Below, in pieces: positions 39,989 through 50,732 of a stretch of 64,000 nucleotides of DNA. The notes under the pieces were generated by a model. That model saw only the letters and a program-made list of their open reading frames with translations, was not told where the DNA came from and searched no databases. This DNA is from Anoplolepis gracilipes (Eukaryota; Arthropoda; Insecta; Hymenoptera; Formicidae). The DNA is taken from positions 14,681,001-14,745,000 of the forward strand of contig NC_132971.1 in the NCBI RefSeq assembly GCF_047496725.1, read 5' to 3'. Numbering within the stretch: position 1 is the stretch's first letter; the number at the start of each line of letters is the position of its first letter. The position numbers and the translations under genes were made by a program.

Positions 39989-40171
39989 CTGGGGATAACG
40001 ATTTATGCCATTTATGCTGTTGTGAGGATGGGGGTAGGGTTGATAACCTCTGCTAGCACCAGGATAGATATTCCTCATCATGGCACCTTGGCAGGCGGGA
40101 ATTGGTGTCAAAGCCTTCTGCAGTTGCTTCTCTTGCTTCCGGTATTTCGCTCTTCTGTTCTGGAACCAAAC
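39989..40171 (-). CDS. PRD-like homeobox gene, exon 4 (recognition helix)
   Basis: It follows an acceptor GCGTAG and reads 61 codons starting VWFQNRRAKYRKQEKQLQKA, then ALTPIPACQGAMM, and ending GINRYPQ at the donor GTGAGG. VWFQNRR is homeodomain helix 3, with Trp48, Phe49, Gln50, Asn51 and Arg53 all intact, so DNA binding of the Q50 PRD-like type (TAAT-containing palindromes or half sites) is expected. The basic end RAKYRKQEK is most like PROP1 among the groups I compared from memory (PROP1, SHOX, PHOX2, DRGX). Tyr- and Pro-rich sequence follows. The open frame that continues to 39866 merely reads past the donor. Confidence 0.96.
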
Positions 40172-40899
40172 CTACGCAAAAACAAACTTGCATGAGCGAA
40201 TAGGTGCAATCGTACACAATAATTAAACGATTAGTATAATTGACTATCTTAATTTCACTGTGTGTATATTGTTAGTGTTTCGACTATTAGATTCTAACTG
40301 TATATTATTATAATTCTTTAATTGATGTAAATTCAATTAATATATGTATTTTTTTATTAGAGAGAAAGAAAGTTTGACAAGTTTTGCATAATTTTACATT
40401 ACACAAACAATTAACAAAACATACGTTAGAGTTATTTTTTCACAATATAATTTTTATATTGTATTTATTCGTTTGAATCGCTTCGAAGCAACTCGAATCT
40501 ATGTATCAATTGTTCTGGAAGCGTTTCACTAATACATATTCATTCTGTATCAGAAAGGAAACATATCAACGTTCGATTCGATTCCATGGTTTTACAAATT
40601 ATGAACTTATTTCACTCTAAAGCTTCAAAAATTACCTCTCTTTCTTCCTAAAAATATTAGTTTTATACATTTTCGCGAGATTTAAAGATTAAAAGATTAA
40701 AATATTATAATACACAACCTTTATATATAATACAAAATTGCGGCCAAGAAATTAACAAAATGATATACAATAGTACAAGAGTATCTAAGAATTAAAGTAC
40801 TTCAGTACAAATAAATTAATGGTCTGAAAAAAAATGTGATAAATCTGTTGGGCCAAAAAGTAACTTCTTTTTTTCTCTTATCTCTTGAACGGATCCTAA

Positions 40900-41345
40900 G
40901 TTTATCCCCAGCAACCCAGGGTGGTTTACCTATCGCCATTTTGCATCGGGCAATTTCCATTGTTTCGCGGGATTAGTAAACCCATATTGGGGCTTGCCTG
41001 AGCCGCCACCGGCGACTCACCCCGGCATCCACACTGGCGCACGTTTCCGCACCCCGGCCCACCACTCCTCCCCCTTTTACTCCCTCATCCACGTCCACCC
41101 CCGTAACCCCTAACAATCTCCACCCTCACGCCCTACCCTACCACCCAACCAACAGACCCCTCTTTCCAACGGCCCCCGCCAGAAAGAGAAAAGCCTGCGG
41201 CTTCTCGTCCCGGGTCGGGGTTGTTTCCACCCTTACCGGTGACGTCACCGGTGCCACCCGATTGGCCGATGCCGCGGCGGTGACGTCACACCGGGCTCGC
41301 TCATTGGCCAACACGTTTTATCGACATTTCTACTGTGCACCCTCT
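40900..41345. promoter_or_regulatory. CpG-rich promoter-like island with paired CRE and CCAAT motifs
   Basis: Two perfect cAMP-response elements TGACGTCA (41240-41247 and 41281-41288) are each followed 13-14 bp later by an inverted CCAAT box ATTGG (41261-41265 and 41303-41307). The first CRE sits in the larger palindrome ACCGGTGACGTCACCGGT. The flanks are strongly C-rich, with little AT, and a CT-rich stretch follows (41400-41530). This arrangement is typical of CREB/ATF plus NF-Y driven CpG promoters. It lies inside the homeobox intron, so it could be an internal promoter, an enhancer, or the start of an unseen transcript. No following open reading frame was convincing. Confidence 0.6.
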
Positions 41346-44300
41346 CTCATCGCCGCAGAAGTGGGTGACACGAACTGGGGTGGCTCGAACCGGGTCTGTT
41401 CTCTCTCAAACTCTCACTCTCTCTGTTCTTCTTTCCCTCCCTTCCCTTTCTCCCTTTCTCTCTTTCTCTGTTATTCTCTCATACTCTCTGTATCCTTCTG
41501 CCTTACTCACTTCCCAGCTCTATCACTCTTTGTGTGGAAGCATGGCGTTTCCGAAGAGTGTCTTGTGAAATATCCGCAGCGATGTTCTCGTATCAACCCG
41601 AGTACGCAGGGAAAAAATCACTATGTGTTCGCAGAAAATAAATGAATTTTTATTATAAAAATTCGAACAGTCTCATTTTCGTTTAATATTTTTCAATATC
41701 AGCAACAGCTTATTTTTACAGTTTTAATCTTATTTTACTATTTGGTTAATGGTTTTACCTAGCAAAACTGCAGACTTTATCTTGAAAAAGAACTTACACA
41801 TACACGCACATACACACTACGCAATATATATGATATATATCGATAAATATAATATTTCTTAAAATATGTATATTTAATTTTATTAATTAATATATTAATA
41901 ACATCAATAATATTAATTCTTTCTTTGTTGTTTATCTTTATTTCTTGAAAGCTGTATAGTATGTAAATATATATAAAATTTATGCAAAAAAAATGAATTA
42001 CACTATTTAATTTGTACAGAAAATATACAGAAAAAATATATAACAAAAGTTGTTGAAGTCTACAAATTAAATAATTAGAAAAAAGACACAAAAAAATTAG
42101 AAAATGAGAATGCTTCGAGAAATATATTATTTGGAATTATTTTTATTTTTCACACTGTTACTTTTAAAAATATTGAAAACTTAGAAACTGGTTTGTTATT
42201 AAAAAGTTTCTAACTAAGTCAAAAATTTTTCTAAACTCTGTGTATTAATTAAAATAAGAAATTTATTTTAGCTTGAAAAACAAGAAAGAATTTTATAACT
42301 ATTTTAATTAATCATTTCTCTCAATTAATTATAAAGTAATTTTGATGCTAATTTATTAATTAATCCAGCAATATAACATCAAATGGCAGTCTGATGCGAT
42401 AAAGGTCGTCACCTACGTCAAGATCTATCTTGCGCTAACCCACGCTGAAGAGATCAACCCCTACGCAAGAAATTAATAGTTCATTAGCAGTGGAATTATT
42501 TTCGCTAATGCTCTTTCTATTATAACATATTGTAATGTCTCTTGACGATATGCTCAAACTTTGTATAAATAATGCCTTGCAAATTTCATATACGAAAAGA
42601 ACATAACAAAAACAGGAAAATATATCATTTCATACCATTACATATAAAATATTATATATATATTTTAAAAATATGTTAATAAAAAAACTAATTTATATTT
42701 TATTAAATTTATTTAACTGGTAATTAAACTATAAATAGATATGCATATAGAACTCGATGATATTGGGTGGCAAACAAGTTTTTAGACAAGTAATTTTGCA
42801 AAGTTACAATTGATTCTTAGATTATCTTAGATTGCCAAATTAATTAGAATCAAATGTCACGAGTTCAGCGAATCAATTTTAATTTATATTAAATGTTGCG
42901 ATAAAATAGATTGCTTAGAAGAAATAAATCGCTATAAGGCGCTATAATTTAATTATTTAATTATCTGTACATAAAACTATAGACACACTTTACAAAACAG
43001 AATAAAAATCCCTAAAATAACAATTGTTTTTATATTGCGTAAGTAAATAAATATTCAGAGTTATCGCCAAAAAAATATTCAAATAAATAAAAAATATTAA
43101 TAATACATTTATATATACATATATATAAACGATCATAAACGATCTTGCATAGGAAATTACGACGAATGAAGTTCTGTAGTAGAAACGTCCAGATATGCCG
43201 AACGAAGTATATATATATATATAATGAAATCTTATTTAGATTAAGTTCTTGCCGCGAAATTGGTTAGAATCCGGGATTACTTAGTGGAGAGAGACAGAGA
43301 GTACTCAATTCGGATATGAAATATTATAGAGAATCGCGGTGCGATTATCGGAACAATAATAATCGGAATATTAATTCTAAAATGAGTGAATTTTGAATCC
43401 AGATCTACGTCGAAAGGAATCGTTGGAGAAAGAGCAATTGTAAATCACAGCGGAAATTATAGAAATTACCGAGTTTGATACTTCTTTTTTAATGGTATTA
43501 CATAAATTTGCAAATAAAATGAAAGAAATATTCGCGGCGAGAGACGGGAGCGATACACGGTTCTGAAGGTAAAGCCACATTTGAAGACTCTTAACAAAGG
43601 GCTTGATTAACATTTTCATGACGAGCATGCATCGTTCTAACTCACATGTATGGAAATCGCGGAACGTGCGAGAGGCAAGTCGCATAATCAATCTCAATCC
43701 ACATTGGAATTCTCGTCGCGGGACGATTTACAATTGCATAAAACACACTTAGCTTTCGAATAATCTGGCATTACAGGGACCACATATATTAGTCGCTAGT
43801 AGCGTACAAAGTTGCTAATTCTAAATATATAGAAAATATAACACGTTGAAATATCAATTGAAACGTATGGTGCTATTTTAAGAGTGTAATGTATAACGTT
43901 CTAAAAAATATAAAAATATGTAAACATATAGAATGTCATATAATATCATAAATATTTTTTAAAAACTAATAAATGTATTCAGTATATATTTTACATAATT
44001 AAATCGTGCATTTTGAAAGTAAATCAAATTCTAAAGCTCGTTAAATCACCCGAGGCATGAATAGAAATTAATGCGAAACCTATTTTAACGAGATTTTCAA
44101 AGTTGGATTTGTATCCGTCATATATATACAAACAGAGAGCTCGATTGATTATCTTTTGGACCTCACATTTTCGCGAGGAGGGTTTTCCAAAAATTCTCAA
44201 TAAGAACTCGATTCCCATATTTGCCGCTTCCCCGGTATTTTTTCGTGTACATGCTTGTATTTCCGTCGTGTATATGCAAATGACATTGTCGACGCTTCGT

Positions 44301-47300
44301 TTAACTTGATACCGTGTGTTTCCGTAAAATCTAAAACGGGACGTATCTTCACTATCGAGAATACTGTTGCGAATAGATACATCTATAACGTATATATACA
44401 CACACAGAGCATTCGAGAATTGGTAAAAACTGGAGATAGATAGGTGGAAATTCGCAATCGATTTTTGTCAACAAAAATAACGAACGTAGATAGATGATAG
44501 ATTGTGGTTAAAAATATTAGAAAAGTCAAACACTTTTTGCGAGAGGCAAAAGAAAATAATTACACATTGATTATCGTTAAAATAAAAATTTACTTCAAAT
44601 GCGTAAATGTGTATTTTAATTTAACGCCAAGTTACTTCGTCGGTTTAATTAGTTTAACGATGAGGTTTGAGATATCCAATATTTCTCGATATCTTTGTTA
44701 AATCAACATTGATTCGAAACTTTCGACAGCTCTTCGTTTACCAAAGTTAGCCAATGTACATTCTGTACATACCGTATACGCATTTACGGAGGGGTAGAAT
44801 AGGTTGCCCGAAGAGAGATCCGGTAAAAGGGTGATTCCTTTTATTTGCCTCTTCCCTAGAAGAGCTTTTCGAGAACATACTTGCGCGCTCGCGTCCCTCA
44901 AGGCGCGCACTCTGCAAGAACTGGAAAGCTAAGAGTTCGTAATTCAATAACTGCTCTCTCTCCCTCTCTTTCTCTCTATCTATCCATCTATCTACCTCAT
45001 CCTTCTCCATCGTTCACTCATAGAGAAAGATAGAGAGAAAGAGGGTGAGGTAGAAGAGAGATGGCTATCCCACGGGGAACGTGGCTCAAAATGTCTACTA
45101 CTTTGAGGACCGCGACCGAGAAAACTATCCTCCCCTGTATGCCTGAGAGAATACTGCACTCTGATAGCTAACCCACATACTAGCACGAGAAAATGTGATA
45201 CACGGGTAATGGATTTCTTGTAAAAGAAAAAGAAGGCAAGAGCGCGTAAGACCTGTTAATATAATGATATACTGCTTGCGCATCCATTTCGGAAATTATG
45301 AATATGACGACGTACAATTAAATGTACTTGTGTAATTTCTATACAGAATCAACTTGACAATTATTTAGTCTTTTTAGAGAGAAACAAGCAAGTAAAATTC
45401 TCTTGTGATTTTATATTAATAATCACAATCCATTTCTTTTATAAATATTTAGTTATATATATAATTAAACAATTACAAATGCAAAAGTAATGTTTCAATA
45501 TTTCATCATCAAGTCGCTGATGTAATATTTGACCAAAAATATTTATGACAATAATGATAAATTATAACAATAATAATAAAAAATTGAGTAATATTCTATG
45601 GTGAGAAAATAATTCTCGAATTATATTACACAAGAAATTCTATTAAAATTGGAATACTGTAGGTCATCAAAACAGAGTAAATTTTATAACAAAAACATAT
45701 AAATTTCAAAAATTATTATTCTTAATGTAATATATATAAATACAATCAAATGTAATTAGACGTAAAGTAATAAATACATATTTACATTCTTTTATATTCT
45801 TTTACATTTATATTTTTATATTATTTCTTATATTTGCAAACTTATATAGAATTTCCCTCTTTCTATTTAACCTTGTAGTATTTTTAAATAAAAAAATTCA
45901 ATTCAGTTTGTCTAGATATAGAAATTGTGTATTTATTGATAAGTTCGATGAAATTTAAATACTCTCGAATGCGTAAATAATTGTAATTATTTATAAATTA
46001 TTATTTGTGTAACCGTAAAAAATGTAAAGCCAAAGAGGACACTTGCCAGCAATTTTTTTGCTACTCTCATAAATTTTCCTGTTTCCTGTCAGATAGGAAG
46101 CCGATTTTCTCGTAAAACGCTCGACAGGTAGGTAGGCTTCGATCGGAAGTCGAATCGAAGTAAAAAGGTCGAATGAAAACTCGGCTAACTCAATATCGCG
46201 GAACTCGGAGTCTCTCCTTTCTTTTTTCCTCGGCATAATGGGATTTCTTGTGCAATGATTCGAGAATTATTCTCTTACCACGAAGTGTTACTCGATTTTT
46301 TTACTATTATTATTCATTATCGTAATAAATACTTTTGCGATCCATATATATTATAGTGACTTGACAATCAAACATCTTTTTTTGCGTTTGTAACTTTTTT
46401 TAATATTCATGTAAACAGGATGTAATTACCAGATATCCTTTATGCAAGTGGATTATCTGGCTAATTTGGAAGTGATTTTTTCTCAACGAAAATATTGAGA
46501 CATCAATAATTTTCGAATTAAGATTGAAAAAGAAGAATTTTTCGTAAATTAAACTTTGTAGAGTTAAACGATTAACACAGTTACATTCTTCGATTAATTA
46601 TTGAAGTTTACTTTTTAATAAAATTGTAATTTAAGGCTTACTGTTAGTTATAAAAATATATAATGACAAAAATTAAAAGTTTCCAGAAAATGATGATCCA
46701 TTTCGACATTTTTGCTGAGAGAAAATCATCTCCAAATTAAAATCAGAGAATCCGCCTACATAAAGGCTATCTGATAATTATGATACATCTATAGTATAAT
46801 TAAATATTTTTCCGACTCTTAATAAATCTTTTAATAAGAATTTTATTAAAATAAAATCTAGTTTAAATAAATAAAAATATCAAGTTTTGTTATCAATTTA
46901 CTATCTATCTGTAGAGAAATCTAGAATTAGAAATAATTTAATACCAAACCTATTCTATTTTCGTTTGTAATTATCAAGCAATCATGGAAAATATTCACTC
47001 CGCTCGACCAAGTGTTTTGCTTTACCTTCCTATTAAATTTATTTGCATGCTTGTGTACGTATACGTAGCAATACATCTTGCTACCAAGTTTCCTGCAAAC
47101 CTCACTCGAAATGACATAAATGGACGGAAACGATCCTACACAAGGTGTACCGTGTTTCGCCTGGAAAACGCTCATTCAAGGTGCACTAATTCGCGCGCGT
47201 GCGTTTGCGCGTTTAGAGAAATTGCAAATCGCGTAGCGTTTGCGTCATCATCAGGGGTGAATCTATGTACTTATATACAATCTCTTCAAAAGATCCTCAG

Positions 47301-47448
47301 AGAGAGAGTATTCCTAAAATAATTCCCAATTTCTTAAAAATAGTTCCCAATCATATAATCACTGTTTAAAGAGTATGTTAGATGTTATATCTAATAATTT
47401 ATTATTAATAATTAAAAGTTCTCAAAATTGCATATTAAGTACTAGCTA

Positions 47449-47558
47449 CCCAAGTAGCACATGTTCGTTTTATAAAGGTTTTATAACGTTTTCTAAACGT
47501 ATCTTTTTGTATCAGATACGTTTAGAAAACGTTTATAAAACGAACAGTGCTACCTGGG
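47449..47558. mobile_element. 110-bp hairpin MITE with TA flanks
   Basis: The ends are CCCAAGTAGCAC at 47449 and GTGCTACCTGGG ending at 47558, flanked by TA on both sides (47447-47448 and 47559-47560). Nearly the whole element pairs with itself: GTTCGTTTTATAAA and CGTTTTCTAAACGTATCT match their complements on the right. There is no coding capacity. It is a short Tc1/mariner-type MITE by its TA target, with the family uncertain. Confidence 0.82.
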
Positions 47559-47829
47559 TATTAAATACTATATTATTTGTGCAAAATATATAGAAAAAGA
47601 TATTTTTTAAAACAACCAACAAGGACAAACGATAATTAGTAAATCTAGACTGAAAAAGCTTACGCTTATGTATATATCGTCCTTTATTGCTTATTATATG
47701 GAAAAAAATTACAGACACCAACGCATCTCGAGAGCAAAATCCATCTTTTTTTTTTTTAACGAGCAACATCGTAGATGTAGAAGTCGTTCCTTTAAAAGCT
47801 CCCGCGCTAGTCACGGCATTCTGTTTCCT

Positions 47830-48260
47830 CAAAGATAGCGACACGGGCCGTGGAGGCGGCGAGGACGAGAGAGAAATAGACGGCGAACGAGGGTGGCAAA
47901 GTTGAGATGAGTTGGGCGCGCAGGGGGTTGGGTGACGCTGTACCGGAGGCTGCCATTATATCTGAGCCGCCATTTTAAATTGAATTTTCTCCACCCTAGA
48001 TAGATCTGAAACGTCTCAGGCTTGCCGGGCTCGCTATTCCTTCCACTACGAGACGAGGATGAGATGGTGCCGGGGCGTCGGGGAGAGTTGGGAAGAACGT
48101 CGGGAGAGACAAGGGCCCCCCTTTCTTACGTGGCCGCCATCCTACCTTTTTCTTCCACCGAGAACCCCTGTTTTGCGACGGATACCTTCCTAAACCCAAA
48201 CCGACCTCACGATTCCTCCAGGGGACGACGAAATTTTCCTTCACCCTTCGCGTTCACGTA
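47830..48260. promoter_or_regulatory. GC-rich intronic block with GCCGCCAT and GAGAG motifs
   Basis: The block contains GCCGCCAT at 47966-47973 and 48133-48140 and a further GCCAT at 47952-47956. GCCAT is the core of the Pho/YY1 site. GAGAG-type motifs occur at about 47865-47873, 48079 and 48100. Open frames exist on both strands but carry no domain. The combination suggests a promoter or a Polycomb/trithorax-type element of the homeobox gene. That function is inference. Confidence 0.4.
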
Positions 48261-48917
48261 GAAAACGGTAAGAGGGTGTCTCTAAATTTTGCGCTGATAT
48301 TTATGGTTCATCGATATCATTTCATATGAAATAGAGGTGTATTGAAATTGATTTATAATTAAACCATTTACTATTAATCATTTTTTAAATTTTTAATTCT
48401 ACTTTGCAAGATTAATTAAAATCAATGCTGCTTTAGCGTTGCACTCAAAAATATGATTACTGAATTACAATTTAAGTACTTTTTTATAATGCACCGATAA
48501 TTATTAACATAATGATTAATAGACTCTGTGTTATTTACGTATATTGAATGCATTATACATATAAATAAGTGATTTAATATTTGAAAAAACATCATGAAAA
48601 ATATACAGAATTTTATTCACTTATTAAAATATGCAGAAAAAAAAATCCAAAAAGAAATACAAAATGAAGCAAATAGTAAGAGCTAATTTAATGCGGTGTA
48701 AGAAATCAATGGGACCAAAGAGTATATATTTTGGTCGAAATCACGAAAGTTTCCTTATGCGAGACGAAGCTATCATTGACTTGAGAGTAGCCGAGATGCG
48801 CAAATCCGCGAGCGTTAATTACAGTGCGCGCTTTGCAGATTACAGGTAATTGGGCGATTCTGGGGCAGCCGCGCGCCGGAAAACCAGCGACTGGAAATGA
48901 CATTTAAAACTGCGAGC

Positions 48918-48941
48918 CTCTCTCTCTCTCTCTCTCTCTCT
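48918..48941. repeat. (CT)n microsatellite
   Basis: Twelve CT units in homeobox intron 3. They explain the Ser-Leu runs in the overlapping open frames. Confidence 0.9.
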
Positions 48942-50183
48942 ATTTCTCTCGTGTTTGAGGTCGGAACGAACACAGGACCATCCGCCGCGCGGGTTGTGCA
49001 CCTCCTCGCGGCGGACACTTTGTGCATCGGTTATAACCGGCGAGCGACGAGCGCAAACCGCGTTTTACTTGGCATCGCAGTTTAACAGGGTTAAGTCGCG
49101 GCGGTTCCCGGGCTTTTAACTCAAACAACACCCCGTTGCATTATATATCAAAAGAGCGCAACGCACCGGCGACTGTTTTAATATGTACCGCTCGCTCGGA
49201 ATTCGGGACTGGTACACCAACCCCGACATCTCCTCGTCCTCCTCTTCTCCTCGCCCTGTTCCCGCTTACCTCTTTCTCTCTTATTACCAAATCCTCCACC
49301 CTTAATGTCATCACAAACCGCACCACCACCGTAGTAGAACTCACGTTTTCATATATGTCGAAGAAATTAAAAATTTGATTACTATAACTTTCCACGAATC
49401 ATAATTTTTTTCTTTATGAGAATTTATGTTACCACGTATAAAATGGAGGATAGCAATTTTAATATACGTTTTTAAATGCTTCGATATTGAAAATATGAAA
49501 AGTCAAATCTGTCTCACAAGACTCGAGTAAAACCAAAGATACTGTACGTATATTGTCCAGTATTTGCCATAAAGATTCTTTCGATTTTATTGAAAAAAAT
49601 ATGTTGAAAACCATCTTCGTCCCCTCTGATCAATTCCACGACCCTCAAAGAATATAGGGTGTCTTGGATCGACATTTGCGCGCGTAATTTCATTTTGTCA
49701 CCCCACATGCATCTTTGATTCAATTACACAGTGAGTCACAGTCAAAAAGATAGACAGGAGATAAGTATGCCTACAAACTTTTCGGCAATATAAAATATAA
49801 TCTTAATGGTAGACTGCAAAAAATCTAGTCTCAAACAATCGTTTGCTGATGGAAAAAATACTGAAGAAAAAAAGTGCTAGTAGCCAAAAGAAATATATTA
49901 AATTGCAAGAGTGAAAAAATAGGCATTTTGCAAATACTTTGCATATTATAATGACTTAATGACAAGTGACGTGTCCTCGCATCATTGATTGAGAAAAGAA
50001 ACTGTTTAAATTATCAGACATTCATGCACTATTTCAATTTAAATTTTCTTGTAAAAAATATATGCAGTTAAAACAGTATCGATAATTATTATTGATTTAA
50101 TTAAAAATCTATGTTTTTACTCGGGACGTCGGATCCAAAAAATCATTTGTTTTACTCTTAACTGCGAAAAGCAGCACACTCAC

Positions 50184-50291
50184 CTGAATTCTGGCCTCGT
50201 TCAATTTGGTGGTCCTCGCCAATTCCTCCCTGCAGTATATGTCCGGATAATGAGATTTTGCAAACGCCGATTCCAATTCTGCCAGCTGCTC
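50184..50291 (-). CDS. PRD-like homeobox gene, exon 3 (homeodomain residues 11-46)
   Basis: Between the acceptor TTTCGCAG and the donor GTGAGTGTG the exon encodes 36 codons: EQLAELESAFAKSHYPDIYC then REELARTTKLNEARIQ. This is homeodomain helix 1 (from residue 11), helix 2 and the turn into helix 3. YPDI, REELA and EARIQ are typical of the PRD class. LESAF, YPDI and EARIQ are shared with PROP1 as I remember it. Both junctions are phase 0 and join exactly to RRHRTTFTQ upstream and VWFQNRR downstream, giving a full 60-residue homeodomain with no gap. Confidence 0.96.
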
Positions 50292-50604
50292 CTGCGAAAC
50301 AATTGAAAAGCCGTGGTAAAGGCCGATTTGAGCTACCCGGCAGGAAATTTCGGCGCGATACGAAAGATTAGGACTAATCGAAATGTTATTATCGATCACA
50401 GAGTTCGATGTTCCACTGCAGGAACGTACATTTGTAAGAAATCTCGCTGATGAAAAGAATATTGAAGAAAAAAGGTGTTAGTTCATAACACACACACATA
50501 TGTTAAATTATTCGCACAAAAAATTATTCACACAAAGGACACGTGTTAAATTATTCGCAAAAATATTAAAAAAATAAAAAATTTAATATTTTCAACGTGC
50601 CAAC

Positions 50605-50732
50605 CTGTGTAAAGGTAGTCCTGTGTCGCCGTCGGGCGGGTGTTGGACAACTAGCTGTTGTAGGTGTGTGACCAATATGAGGACTAGAGGCGCAGGGGTC
50701 AGGCTTTAACTTTTTAAAAGCGCCTTCTGCTC
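50605..50732 (-). CDS. PRD-like homeobox gene, exon 2 (N-terminal arm of homeodomain)
   Basis: After an acceptor TTTTTTTTCAG it completes a Gly codon and encodes AEGAFKKLKPDPCASSPHIG, then HTPTTASCPTPARRRHRTTF and TQ, ending at a donor GTTGGC. That donor keeps GT but is weak at later positions. RRRHRTTF is the flexible N-terminal arm of a PRD-class homeodomain (residues 1-8), so the intron falls after residue 10. The exon is too closed on its flanks to appear as a long open frame and was found by looking for the missing homeodomain start. The phase (2 nt, 42 codons) matches exon 1 and exon 3 exactly. Confidence 0.92.

Larger units (their letters stand above)
40172..50183 (-). other. Homeobox gene intron 3 (10 kb), splitting the homeodomain at residue 46/47
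   Basis: A phase-0 GT-AG intron of 10,012 bp. It includes a CRE/CCAAT promoter-like island near 41 kb, a hairpin element at 47449, a GC block at 47.8-48.3 kb, a (CT)n tract at 48918, and moderately GC-rich sequence at 48700-49370. No extra exon of the homeobox gene or of a nested gene was recognised. Open frames at 44024-44401, 43377-43697 and 46984-47322 lack motifs. Confidence 0.82.

Noticed and set aside
41262..41645. 127-codon frame starting within the CRE/CCAAT island
   Set aside because: It begins with TTG, overlaps the promoter motifs, and is mostly Ser/Leu/Phe from CT-rich sequence; no domain.
44940..45060. CT-rich stretch followed by GA-rich stretch forming a possible hairpin
   Set aside because: About 20 bp of pairing between simple-sequence tracts; explained by low complexity.
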